Positions 1 through 5,794 of a stretch of DNA of 9,646 nt are shown one piece after another. The stretch lies in contig CALGGH010000265.1 in assembly GCA_937916415.1 (NCBI GenBank), forward strand, positions 1-9,646. Direction: 5' to 3'. The position numbers were made by a program, and so were the translations under genes. Every line of letters begins with the position of its first letter. The stretch's first letter is position 1. The DNA comes from an uncultured Lachnospiraceae bacterium. GTDB taxonomy: Bacteria; Bacillota; Clostridia; Lachnospirales; Lachnospiraceae. Under the pieces are notes generated by a model. The model saw nothing but the letters and a program-made list of their open reading frames with translations, was not told where the DNA came from and ran no database searches.

Positions 1-57
1 GCGCATCCTTGCGGAGCAGTTATCGTAAACGCATTTATTTAATGCGTTTACGATAAC
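1..57 (+). repeat. Repeat element copy A: conserved box plus long hairpin
   Basis: Bases 1-17 (GCGCATCCTTGCGGAGC) match bases 3289-3305 at 15 of 17 positions. They are followed by a perfect 17-bp inverted repeat, arms 19-35 and 41-57, with a 5-nt loop TATTT. The same box at 3289 is also followed by a hairpin, but one of unrelated sequence. No T-run follows the hairpin on either strand, so it is not a standard intrinsic terminator. The element probably begins before the window edge. That it is an interspersed repeat is inferred from the two copies here. Confidence 0.6.
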
Positions 58-73
58 AATCATGATCATATCG

Positions 74-124
74 TACCCGGCGTTCCCCGGCGATCCGCAT
101 CGTGCGGCCGCCGCACGTCGGGTA
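74..124 (+). other. GC-rich segment able to fold into nested stems
   Basis: CGTGCGG (101-107) and CCGCACG (111-117) form a perfect 7-bp stem with a 3-nt loop. Immediately outside it TCGGGTA (118-124) can pair with TACCCGG (74-80), with one G-U pair. No known riboswitch signature (S-box, T-box) is recognisable. It may be part of the repeat element, an RNA leader, or chance folding of GC-rich DNA. A further weak stem pairs TAATCAT (151-157) with ATGATTA (172-178). Confidence 0.3.
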
Positions 125-193
125 TGAGTGCGTTTTGGACTAAAAACCTTTAATCATGGCACTTCGACATGATGATTATGGAAACGCCGGTTT

Positions 194-209
194 AATCAGT
201 CTTTCCTTA
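194..209 (+). repeat. Fragment of the 3217-3340 repeat element
   Basis: The 16 bases AATCAGTCTTTCCTTA are identical to 3325-3340, the right end of the hairpin cluster after metQ. Just upstream (180-187) GGAAACGC also matches the left end of that cluster (3218-3225). This looks like an internally deleted copy in which the two ends lie close together. The deletion reading is inference; the 16-base identity is directly visible. Confidence 0.5.
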
Positions 210-215
210 TAACAG

Positions 216-251
216 ATGCACCAATATACGGCATTTGGATGCATGTTTTTT
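216..251 (+). terminator. Weak candidate intrinsic terminator upstream of metN
   Basis: ATGCACCAA (216-224) pairs with TTGGATGCAT (235-244) with one bulged A, and is followed by G and six T (246-251). The stem is AU-rich, so efficiency would be modest. It would insulate the metN promoter from transcription entering from the left. An alternative stem TGCAT/ATGCA spans the T-run (240-256), so the two folds are mutually exclusive. Confidence 0.4.
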
Positions 252-265
252 ATGCAACTTTTTAT

Positions 266-294
266 TTGACAAAAGATATTGACGGTATTATAGT
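266..294 (+). promoter_or_regulatory. Promoter of the metNIQ operon
   Basis: TTGACA at 266-271 and TATAGT at 289-294 are separated by exactly 17 bp, a near-consensus housekeeping sigma factor promoter. Transcription would start near 301, about 32 nt before the metN start codon. That leaves no room for a leader riboswitch in the transcript from this promoter. Confidence 0.75.
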
Positions 295-295
295 A

Positions 296-316
296 TTCCT
301 ATGGTAATAGTAGGAA
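296..316. promoter_or_regulatory. Operator-like inverted repeat at the metN transcription start
   Basis: TTCCTA (296-301) and TAGGAA (311-316) are an exact inverted repeat with a 9-nt spacer. A second nested repeat, CTAT-GGTA-ATAG, lies at 299-310. The position just downstream of the -10 box, over the expected start, suits a repressor site. The CCTAT/ATAGG flavour recalls sites of Rrf2-type sulfur regulators such as CymR in Firmicutes, but this assignment is from memory of the motif style and is weak. Confidence 0.4.
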
Positions 317-332
317 ATAGAAAAGGGCACAT

Positions 333-1361
333 ATGAGCGAGATAGAAGTTTTACATTTGAGCAAGACCTTTTCACAAAAGGGAATGACCGTGGAAGCCCT
401 CAAGGACATCAACCTCTCGATAGAGCAGGGAGATATCTACGGCATCATAGGCATGTCGGGCGCGGGCAAGTCCACCCTGGTCAGATGTCTCAATTTCCTG
501 GAAACGCCTACCGAGGGACGCATTCTCGTTGAGGGCGAGGACCTCGGGCAGCTGAGTGACAAGGAGCTGAGGGCTAAGCGGACCAAGATCGCGATGATCT
601 TTCAGAGCTTCAACCTGCTGATGCAAAAGAGCGTGATCGACAACGTGGCTTTTCCGCTGAGGCTGTCTGGCGTCAGGAAAAAGGACGCGCGGGCCAGGGC
701 AAAGGAATTCCTCCGGGTCGTCGGGCTCGAGGAGAAGGCCAAGGCCTACCCGGCACAGCTTTCCGGAGGGCAGCAGCAGAGGGTTGCGATCGCCAGGGCG
801 CTGGCATCGGATCCGAAGATACTGCTCTGTGATGAAGCCACGAGCGCGCTTGATCCTCAGACCACCTCGCAGATACTGGAGCTGCTGTCCCGCATAAATC
901 GTGATTATGGCATTACCATAGTAGTCATAACCCACCAGATGGCGGTGATCCGGGAGATCTGCAACAAGGTGGCGATCATTGAAAACGGAATATTGGCAGA
1001 GAACGGAGCCGTCAGGGACATTTTTGACAATCCCAGGTCCAGGGCCGCCAGGGAACTGATCCTGAGGGACAGGCCGGAAGCGGACGTGAGGGTCGATCCC
1101 ATATCGGAGCTCAAGAGCCAGCGCATGATCAGGATAGTGTTCAGCGAGAATTCTTCGTACGAGCCGGTCATAGCCAACGTGATCCTCAAGTTCAACACCG
1201 CGGTCAACATCATGAGGGCCGACACGCGCAACGTCGGAGGCACGGCGGTCGGGGAGATGATCCTGGGCCTGCCCGAGGACGAACACCTGCAGGTGGACGT
1301 CATCAATTACCTGAAGGAATGCAAGCTCAAGGTTGAGGACGTTGACCCGGCAGAGTACTGA
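333..1361 (+). CDS. metN: Methionine ABC transporter ATP-binding protein MetN
   Basis: ATPase subunit of the MetNIQ importer, which drives uptake of L-methionine (and often D-methionine) at the inner face of the membrane. Of 342 residues, the first ~245 form the ABC domain: Walker A GMSGAGKST at 40-48, Q-loop Gln91, signature LSGGQ at 143-147, Walker B ILLCDE at 163-168, and switch His201. Residues ~264-337 form the C-terminal NIL (ferredoxin-like) domain. In MetN this domain binds intracellular methionine and shuts the pump down (trans-inhibition); it separates MetN from other amino-acid ATPases. The length is normal for the family. The ATG is preceded by AAAAGGG (321-327) at 5 nt spacing, a moderate ribosome binding site. 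It is first in an operon with metI and metQ. All catalytic residues are present, so it should be functional. Confidence 0.96.
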   Translation: MSEIEVLHLSKTFSQKGMTVEALKDINLSIEQGDIYGIIGMSGAGKSTLVRCLNFLETPTEGRILVEGEDLGQLSDKELRAKRTKIAMIFQSFNLLMQKSVIDNVAFPLRLSGVRKKDARARAKEFLRVVGLEEKAKAYPAQLSGGQQQRVAIARALASDPKILLCDEATSALDPQTTSQILELLSRINRDYGITIVVITHQMAVIREICNKVAIIENGILAENGAVRDIFDNPRSRAARELILRDRPEADVRVDPISELKSQRMIRIVFSENSSYEPVIANVILKFNTAVNIMRADTRNVGGTAVGEMILGLPEDEHLQVDVINYLKECKLKVEDVDPAEY

Positions 1362-1456
1362 TGAACCATTGAGATTGAAGATCCTGCAGCCAGCCCGCCA
1401 TCATGAGAATGGGGGGATGCCTGCCACACGAGGGAGTTCACGATCGGAGGGATAAA

Positions 1457-2122
1457 ATGACAACCTGGAACGCTCAGATATGGACAATGATAGCGGAGGG
1501 CATCAGGGATACGCTCTACATGACGCTGGCATCCACGCTGATAGCCTACGCCCTCGGGCTTCCGATGGGCATCGTGCTGACGGTGACCGATGCGAACGGC
1601 CTTAAGCCCAACCGCATCATATATAGGATATTCGACGTGATATCCAACGTGGTGAGGAGCATTCCTTTCCTGATCCTGCTGATCCTGCTGATTCCCTTCA
1701 CGAGGCTGGTGGTAGGCAAAAGTTACGGTTCCACGGCGACCATAGTGCCGCTCGTGGTGTGCGCGGCGCCTTACATAGCCCGCATGGTGGAGTCATCGCT
1801 CAAGGAAGTGGACGCCGGAGTCATAGAGGCTGCCAGGTCGATGGGGGCCTCCAACGCGCAGATCGTCTTTAACGTGCTGCTCGTGGAAGCCAGGACCTCG
1901 CTGGTCACCGGAGCCACGATAGTCACGGGCACGATCCTCGGTTACTCGGCGATGTCCGGTACTGTCGGAGGAGGCGGACTCGGCGACATAGCCGTTCGCT
2001 ACGGATATTACAGGTGGCAGACGGACATCATGATAGTTACGGTGCTGCTGCTGATACTGCTTTTCCAGATCATACAGATGATCGGAACCAGGGTCGCCCA
2101 GGGCATCGACCGTAGGAGATGA
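1457..2122 (+). CDS. metI: Methionine ABC transporter permease MetI
   Basis: Membrane subunit of the methionine importer; it forms the translocation path as a dimer and contacts MetN through its coupling helix. From this start the protein has 221 residues, the usual MetI length. Hydrophobic membrane segments are visible at about 18-44, 57-82, 91-112, 148-165 and 188-210. The cytoplasmic EAA loop (VIEAARSMGASNAQI, 122-136) before the fourth segment is the ATPase-docking motif. I chose ATG 1457 because GGAGGG (1446-1451) lies 5 nt upstream. An in-frame ATG at 1403 would add 18 polar residues (MRMGGCLPHEGVHD...) unlike any MetI start. The 95-bp gap after metN has no convincing terminator, so the two are probably cotranscribed. 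Confidence 0.94.
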   Translation: MTTWNAQIWTMIAEGIRDTLYMTLASTLIAYALGLPMGIVLTVTDANGLKPNRIIYRIFDVISNVVRSIPFLILLILLIPFTRLVVGKSYGSTATIVPLVVCAAPYIARMVESSLKEVDAGVIEAARSMGASNAQIVFNVLLVEARTSLVTGATIVTGTILGYSAMSGTVGGGGLGDIAVRYGYYRWQTDIMIVTVLLLILLFQIIQMIGTRVAQGIDRRR

Positions 2123-2260
2123 GGCGGGAGAGTTACTGCCGGACTTTTGCTGAAGCGGACTTACGCGACCGAATAAGGTGATAGCCGCCGACATGGCGTT
2201 ATCATATATAAGCGTTTTTCCATACAAAGGAATTTTCGCACAAGGAGGAGGAGAAAAATT

Positions 2261-3208
2261 ATGAAAAAGAAGGTTTTAGCGACACTGTTGACTGCCACGC
2301 TTGCGATAGGAGCACTTGCAGGCTGCGGTTCCGGAGCTGCTGCTGCCGCTTCTGATGCCGCTGCTGATGCTGCCACTTCTGATGCAGCTGCTGATGCCGC
2401 CGCATCTGATGCAGATGCTGATGCCGCCGCATCCGATGCAGGGAGCGCAGCCGCCGATGCACCCGCTTCAGGCGAGCTGACCACAATCAAGGTAGCCGCA
2501 TCGGCCACGCCTCATGCTGAGATACTGGAGGCAGCCGGAGCAGCGCTTGAAGCCAAGGGTTACAAGCTTGACGTCACGGTTTTTGACGATTACGTACAGC
2601 CCAACCTGGTAGTTGAATCAGGCGAGTTTGACGCCAACTATTTCCAGCACGTGCCTTATCTTGACTCTTTTAACGAGGAGCAGGGCACCCATCTGGTAAA
2701 TGCCGGCGGCATCCACTACGAGCCCTTCGGAATCTATCCCGGAACCAAGGCTACGCTGGATGAAGTGGCTGACGGCGACGTGATCGCGATCCCCAACGAT
2801 ACGACCAACGAGGCCCGCGCGCTTCTGCTGCTGCAGGACAACGGACTCCTTAAGCTTGCTGACGGCGCCGGACTGACCGCTACCGTCAATGACATCACCG
2901 AGAATCCCAAGAACATCCAGTTCCAGGAGCTCGAGGCGGCTCAGGTGGCCAGGGTCAAGGACGAGGTTGCTTACGTCGTGCTCAACGGCAACTACGCGCT
3001 GGAGGCAGGTTTCTCCGTAGCCAAGGATTCCATCGCTTATGAGAGTTCTGATTCCGAGGCAGCGAAGACCTACGTGAACATCATCGCAGTGCTTGACGGA
3101 CACCAGAACGATCCCGGCATCAAGGCCCTGGTTGAGGTACTTCTGTCCGACGAGATCGTAAACTACATTAACAGCACTTACGACGGAGCCGTGGTTCCTT
3201 TTAAATGA
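2261..3208 (+). CDS. metQ: Methionine-binding lipoprotein MetQ (NlpA family)
   Basis: Extracellular lipid-anchored receptor that delivers methionine to MetNI. The 315-residue protein starts with a lipoprotein signal peptide (KKK, hydrophobic core, lipobox LAGC with Cys22 as the acylated residue). Residues ~26-70 are an Ala/Ser/Asp-only linker built of 9-residue repeats (S31-T39, S40-A48, S49-A57). The NlpA/MetQ domain runs from ~74 to the end, with family blocks TPHAEILEAAG, DYVQPNLVV, DANYFQHVPYLDSFN, HYEPFGIYPG and NDTTNEARALLLLQ. A very strong ribosome binding site, AAGGAGGAGGA at 2242-2252, precedes the ATG and may raise its synthesis above that of MetN/MetI, as is common for binding proteins. 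The 138-bp gap after metI has no terminator that I trust and only weak promoter-like sequence. The long linker is unusual against Gram-negative MetQ but is a known style of clostridial lipoproteins. Confidence 0.95.
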   Translation: MKKKVLATLLTATLAIGALAGCGSGAAAAASDAAADAATSDAAADAAASDADADAAASDAGSAAADAPASGELTTIKVAASATPHAEILEAAGAALEAKGYKLDVTVFDDYVQPNLVVESGEFDANYFQHVPYLDSFNEEQGTHLVNAGGIHYEPFGIYPGTKATLDEVADGDVIAIPNDTTNEARALLLLQDNGLLKLADGAGLTATVNDITENPKNIQFQELEAAQVARVKDEVAYVVLNGNYALEAGFSVAKDSIAYESSDSEAAKTYVNIIAVLDGHQNDPGIKALVEVLLSDEIVNYINSTYDGAVVPFK

Positions 3209-3216
3209 TTAAATTA

Positions 3217-3340
3217 GGGAAACGCTGATCAAAGCGTTTCCCGCGCCGGATTTTCGATGCGAAGCATCAATTCTCATTGAGAATCCGTGCGCATTCATGC
3301 GGAGCTCTAAGGAAAGATTGAATCAATCAGTCTTTCCTTA
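3217..3340. repeat. Repeat element copy B: cluster of hairpins between convergent genes
   Basis: Four inverted repeats lie in 124 bp. GGGAAACGCT (3217-3226) pairs perfectly with 3233-3242 around GATCAA. GATGC/GCATC (3256-3260, 3264-3268) is followed by ATTCTC/GAGAAT (3270-3275, 3279-3284). The box at 3289-3305 matches the box at window bases 1-17. TAAGGAAAGA (3308-3317) pairs perfectly with TCTTTCCTTA (3331-3340). The last arm contains the TAA stop (3338-3340) of the minus-strand exonuclease gene. The outer hairpins sit where transcripts of metQ and the exonuclease gene meet and could slow or end transcription from both sides, although T-runs are poor (only TTTTATTT after 3343 on the plus strand). 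No transposase is present. Confidence 0.65.
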
Positions 3341-4285
3341 GGCTTTTATTTCTTTGCTCTGCTGATACTTCACGTGCTCGCGCTTTCTGCGCAGGGCCTG
3401 CATTTCCTTATTGTCGATGAATTTTTGGGTTTTGACCACGTAGACCTGCCCGTCCTCTGACTTGCGCAGGCGGACCTTTGACTTCATGAGTCCGTGTTCG
3501 GGGCATTTGTTGACCGCGAGATAGTGGCGGTTGTTGGTCGTGAACCATTTGACCTGCTTTTGCGTCGAAGAGCCGCACAGATAGCATTTGGTCGAGCGAA
3601 CCTCCCTGTCTCCCAGGGCGTGATTCTTGTCCGCAAATCCGCGAGAAACGTATTTATAATGGTCGTCAAAGACCGTGTGTATCTCATGATCCCGGTCCAC
3701 GGGCAGATGGAAGACGTCATAGGAGCAGTGAGCCATCACCTCGTTCGGGATTTTTTTTAGGATCAGGGCCGTATAGTATGCATCCGAAAAAGCCCGGTGG
3801 AACGGAATGTCCTTGGGAATACCCAGCATGTCCACGGCTTCCTCGAGGTTGCGGCGCTGCCTGGATTCGGCGTCAAATGCGATCGCAAAGAGCTTCTGCA
3901 CGTCCAGGTAGGCGATGGGTCCTCCGGAAAGCGGCGCCAGGTCGTAGTAGCGCATGTTGCGCTGCAGCTCGGTCAAGTCCTGCGATCCCCAGGTGCAAAA
4001 GAAGGGTTCCTCACCGCACCAGGCTTTGAAGTCCTCATACACGTCCACGAAAGGATCCCCCGACTGAAGCTGCTGCATCTGCAAATGGATGAGCCTGCCG
4101 GTGATCGAGTGCATGCGGGTATAGACCTGCGGCCGGATCAGGCGCGAAAACTCACTGACCATCTCCAGGCCATCGCTCAGCCTGACGGCACCGATCTCGA
4201 TGATCTCAAAAGGCAGCCCGGGCTCAGAATATGCGGGATTGCCGCTGTATTGATTCCATTCAAGGTCTAAGATTACGTAGTTCAT
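3338..4285 (-). CDS. KapD/ERI1-like DEDDh 3'-5' exonuclease with zinc-binding C-terminus
   Basis: Predicted 3'-5' exonuclease of the RNase T/ERI1-like DEDDh superfamily, closest in layout to bacterial KapD-type proteins; substrate unknown. Numbering from the chosen ATG (315 aa), the catalytic set is Asp7 and Glu9 (ILDLEWN), Asp103 (SQDLTEL), His163 and Asp168 (HRAFSDAYY), the full two-metal site. The domain occupies ~1-185. A C-terminal module has CYLC (Cys234, Cys237) and CPEH (Cys261, His264), a likely zinc-binding treble-clef or ribbon, then a basic tail (RRKREHVKYQQSKEIK) suited to nucleic acid. A TTG five codons upstream (4300) is in frame. I prefer ATG 4285 because AGGGA lies 5 nt before it and the exonuclease fold begins right after it. 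It overlaps the end of the PHP gene by 26 nt, which suggests translational coupling. Sporulation-kinase inhibition by KapD is described in Bacillus and should not be assumed here. Confidence 0.85.
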   Translation of the reverse strand: MNYVILDLEWNQYSGNPAYSEPGLPFEIIEIGAVRLSDGLEMVSEFSRLIRPQVYTRMHSITGRLIHLQMQQLQSGDPFVDVYEDFKAWCGEEPFFCTWGSQDLTELQRNMRYYDLAPLSGGPIAYLDVQKLFAIAFDAESRQRRNLEEAVDMLGIPKDIPFHRAFSDAYYTALILKKIPNEVMAHCSYDVFHLPVDRDHEIHTVFDDHYKYVSRGFADKNHALGDREVRSTKCYLCGSSTQKQVKWFTTNNRHYLAVNKCPEHGLMKSKVRLRKSEDGQVYVVKTQKFIDNKEMQALRRKREHVKYQQSKEIKA

Positions 4286-5021
4286 TCCCGTCCCTGTCAA
4301 AAATACTGTCCCCGTCCGTCAGCAGGTAAGGTTCATCGCCGAGTATCAGGTCGATGTAGTCCTGCGGACCGGTAAGCGGATGATCGGCTATCACGCCGCC
4401 TCCGAACATGACGGTGGAATGCACGTCGGATCCGGCAGTGATCGGCAGGCCGTATTCATGGGCCAGCTTAATCGCCTGAGGATTCCAGACGTTGCTTTTG
4501 TGAGACTTGCTCAGGTGGTTCGTATGCGTGGCGTTGATGCCCTCGATGCCATCCGCATATTGAGGGAAAAGGCGGACTTCCGGGATGTAATCCTCCTCGC
4601 GAAAAGGATGTGCCTGGATGACCATGCCTCCGCCGCCGTGGATGATCTGCAGCTGCTCGGGAATGGTGGCGTCGTGCAGCTCGGGATGATCCGCCATCCA
4701 CTCCGGCGTGATCCCGTATATGAGAAACTCCGTGGCGTCATAGCCCGATTCGTATCCAAACCAGACCTTCAGTCCTATCTTGTCACCGGTTTCGCGGGCG
4801 TGTTCATATCCGAGCGCAAACCTGCTCACCCATTCGCGCCAGGGCAGTGACCTGTCGACCGCGGTGTTGCCGCCCCATCCGTGGTCGGTGACGAAGATGC
4901 CGTCGAATCCGGCTTCCTTGGCGGCGATTGCCATCTCCGCGCCGGTGCATCGCCCGCATGCGCTTCCCTCCGACGTATGGAGGTGAGTTTCGTATTTATG
5001 CTTAAATCTGCTTATGTCCAT
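4260..5021 (-). CDS. PHP-domain metal-dependent phosphoesterase
   Basis: Predicted phosphoesterase of the PHP (polymerase and histidinol phosphatase) superfamily; substrate not deducible. With the chosen start the protein has 253 residues. Metal-ligand motifs are HLHT (13-16), TDH (45-47), Glu91 in FGYES, QAHPF (136-140) and GSDVH (197-201), so the trinuclear site looks complete. There is no signal peptide, so it is cytoplasmic. I chose ATG 5021 because the PHP fold normally starts just before HLHT, because AAAGG sits upstream, and because the likely transcription start is near 5062. The longer in-frame starts (ATG 5063, TTG 5069) would fall on or before it. It is the first gene of a unit with the exonuclease. 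Its last ~18 residues (DGDSIFDRDGNELRNLRP) are encoded partly by a REP-like sequence. PHP proteins with nucleotide 3'-phosphatase or RNA-related roles exist, which would fit the neighbour, but this is inference. Confidence 0.85.
   Translation of the reverse strand: MDISRFKHKYETHLHTSEGSACGRCTGAEMAIAAKEAGFDGIFVTDHGWGGNTAVDRSLPWREWVSRFALGYEHARETGDKIGLKVWFGYESGYDATEFLIYGITPEWMADHPELHDATIPEQLQIIHGGGGMVIQAHPFREEDYIPEVRLFPQYADGIEGINATHTNHLSKSHKSNVWNPQAIKLAHEYGLPITAGSDVHSTVMFGGGVIADHPLTGPQDYIDLILGDEPYLLTDGDSIFDRDGNELRNLRP
4287..4313 (-). repeat. REP-like GGGGAC sequence inside the PHP/exonuclease overlap
   Basis: Read on the minus strand the segment starts GGGGACAGTATTTTTGACA and ends GGGACGGG. The GGGGAC...TTTTTGACA pattern resembles widespread bacterial REP sequences associated with Y1 transposases (RAYTs), and shares its core with sites at 5227-5312 and 9614-9640. 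It is translated in frame as the PHP C-terminus and also supplies the AGGGA ribosome binding site of the exonuclease. The REP assignment rests on memory of the motif and on similarity within the window. Confidence 0.45.
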
Positions 5022-5068
5022 TGCCTTCAACCTTTCAAATTTTTTGCGTGGACGTATTTCCATGCCCA

Positions 5069-5098
5069 ATTATATACCCCACCCCCTGCTCCCGACAA
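5069..5098 (-). promoter_or_regulatory. Promoter of the PHP-exonuclease unit
   Basis: On the minus strand TATAAT (plus positions 5069-5074) is preceded by TTGTCG (5093-5098) with an 18-bp spacer. The -10 box is perfect and the -35 box matches at four of six bases. The start of transcription would be about 5062, giving a leader of roughly 40 nt before ATG 5021. The flank between the boxes is very G-rich on the transcript strand. Confidence 0.6.
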
Positions 5099-5226
5099 AT
5101 CCAAATTATGACGGAAGCAGAAAAAATGTCTGTGACCAAATCAGTCTAAATCCTTATGACCGTACCGGTCTGAGATTAAAATGTCTTTGGTAAATGAGTT
5201 TTGCCATGTTCGGGCGAGTTTCTTCC

Positions 5227-5312
5227 GGTTGCATAATGACACCATGACTCCGTCCCCATGGTTCATTATGGTTGCAAAATGACACCATGACCCCGTCCCC
5301 ATGGTTCATTTT
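5227..5312. repeat. 43-bp tandem direct repeat with REP-like core
   Basis: Two head-to-tail copies, 5227-5269 and 5270-5312, differ at three bases. Each reads GGTTGCAxAATGACACCATG followed by ACxCCGTCCCCATGGTTCATTxT. On the minus strand each contains GGGGACGGxGTCATGGTGTCA, similar to the GGGGACGG core at 9621. The rest of the gene-free stretch 5099-5226 shows only a small stem GACCG/CGGTC (5158-5162, 5166-5170) and no clear promoter for the following gene. Confidence 0.8.
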
Positions 5313-5327
5313 TGGCAGGTACAGACT

Positions 5328-5573
5328 GTGCTTAAAAAATACGTGAGAATTAGAAACCTACGCGAAGACAAGGATCTGACTCAGAAACAGGTGGCTGATT
5401 ATCTGCACGTGGCTCAAAGAACATACTCCAGGTACGAAAACGGTGAACATGGGATACCGACGGACGTTCTGGTGGAGCTTGCACTTTATCACAATACTTC
5501 TATTGATTATCTGGTGGAGATCACTGATGATCCCAATCCAACTCCCAAAAAGAAATCAAAGCGTCATAATTGA
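5328..5573 (+). CDS. Small XRE-family helix-turn-helix regulator
   Basis: Short DNA-binding protein of the Cro/C1 (HTH_3) family; its target is unknown. From this start it has 81 residues, almost entirely one HTH domain. LREDKDLTQKQVADYL (about 11-26) is helices 1-2, and HVAQRTYSRYENG (27-39) is the recognition region with the typical Y-E-N-G ending. IPTDVLVELALYHNTSIDYLVEITD completes the five-helix bundle. The basic tail (PKKKSKRH) has no second domain, so there is no ligand or protease module. An in-frame ATG at 5301 would give 90 residues, but it lies inside the 43-bp repeat with no ribosome binding site and its first residues are not typical. GTG 5328, 8 nt after AGG, gives a normal N-terminus (LKKYVRIRNLRE). 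It is a monocistronic gene with its own terminator. Confidence 0.82.
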   Translation: MLKKYVRIRNLREDKDLTQKQVADYLHVAQRTYSRYENGEHGIPTDVLVELALYHNTSIDYLVEITDDPNPTPKKKSKRHN

Positions 5574-5601
5574 TGCGGCATGGCGTAAAAGCTGATCAAT
5601 G

Positions 5602-5633
5602 ATTCGGCCATCCTCGAGCCGGATGATTTTTTT
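5602..5633 (+). terminator. Intrinsic terminator after the XRE gene
   Basis: ATTCGGC (5602-5608) pairs with GCCGGAT (5618-5624), seven pairs including one G-U, around a 9-nt loop. It is followed by seven T (5627-5633). It lies 28 bp after the XRE stop codon. A second hairpin, GGGGC-AATA-GCCCC (5665-5678) followed by TTT, lies farther on and may act as a back-up. Confidence 0.75.
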
Positions 5634-5679
5634 GTCCAAAAGACGGGGAACCGACGGGCATTTGGGGGCAATAGCCCCT

Positions 5680-5709
5680 TTGTAATGCAGGCCGGACTTA
5701 TGCTATTAT
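5680..5709 (+). promoter_or_regulatory. Probable promoter of the cca-PEGA unit
   Basis: TTGTAA (5680-5685) and TATTAT (5704-5709) are 18 bp apart, and TGC directly before the -10 box (5701-5703) makes it an extended -10 element. Transcription would start near 5716, about 80 nt before the cca start. The leader has ATCCGG (5743-5748) and CCGGAT (5777-5782) as a possible long-range stem. Confidence 0.5.
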
Positions 5710-5794
5710 GAAATTCAGGATGAAGGCGTGATCATTTCGTGGATCCGGGGACGAAGACGGTGATCGGCTGATCGATCCGGATAATTCAGAGAAT

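Noticed and set aside
74..124. SAM riboswitch or T-box ahead of metNIQ
   Set aside because: No S-box conserved blocks and no T-box AGGGTGG motif are present, and the likely promoter lies downstream of this segment.
372..1286. Long minus-strand open frame opposite metN (304 codons) and a second one at 905-1306
   Set aside because: Antisense shadows of a well-supported ABC ATPase gene; composition is His/Arg/Pro-rich with no domain, and no ribosome binding site or promoter is visible.
1403..1456. Upstream ATG extension of metI
   Set aside because: The 18 extra residues are polar and not MetI-like, while ATG 1457 has a proper GGAGGG site and gives family length.
2161..2508. Minus-strand frame opposite the start of metQ, Ala/Ser-rich
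   Set aside because: It only mirrors the Ala/Ser/Asp linker coding repeats of metQ, crosses the metQ ribosome binding site, and has no translation signals of its own.
3797..4270. Plus-strand frame of 157 codons opposite the exonuclease gene
   Set aside because: The minus-strand frame has a complete DEDDh catalytic set and zinc ligands; the plus-strand frame has no recognisable motif.
5227..5312. CRISPR array
   Set aside because: The two 43-bp copies are directly adjacent with no spacer between them, and there are no cas genes.
5328..5573. Antitoxin of a toxin-antitoxin pair or phage repressor
   Set aside because: The HTH protein has no small partner gene beside it, it has its own terminator, and no phage genes are in the window.
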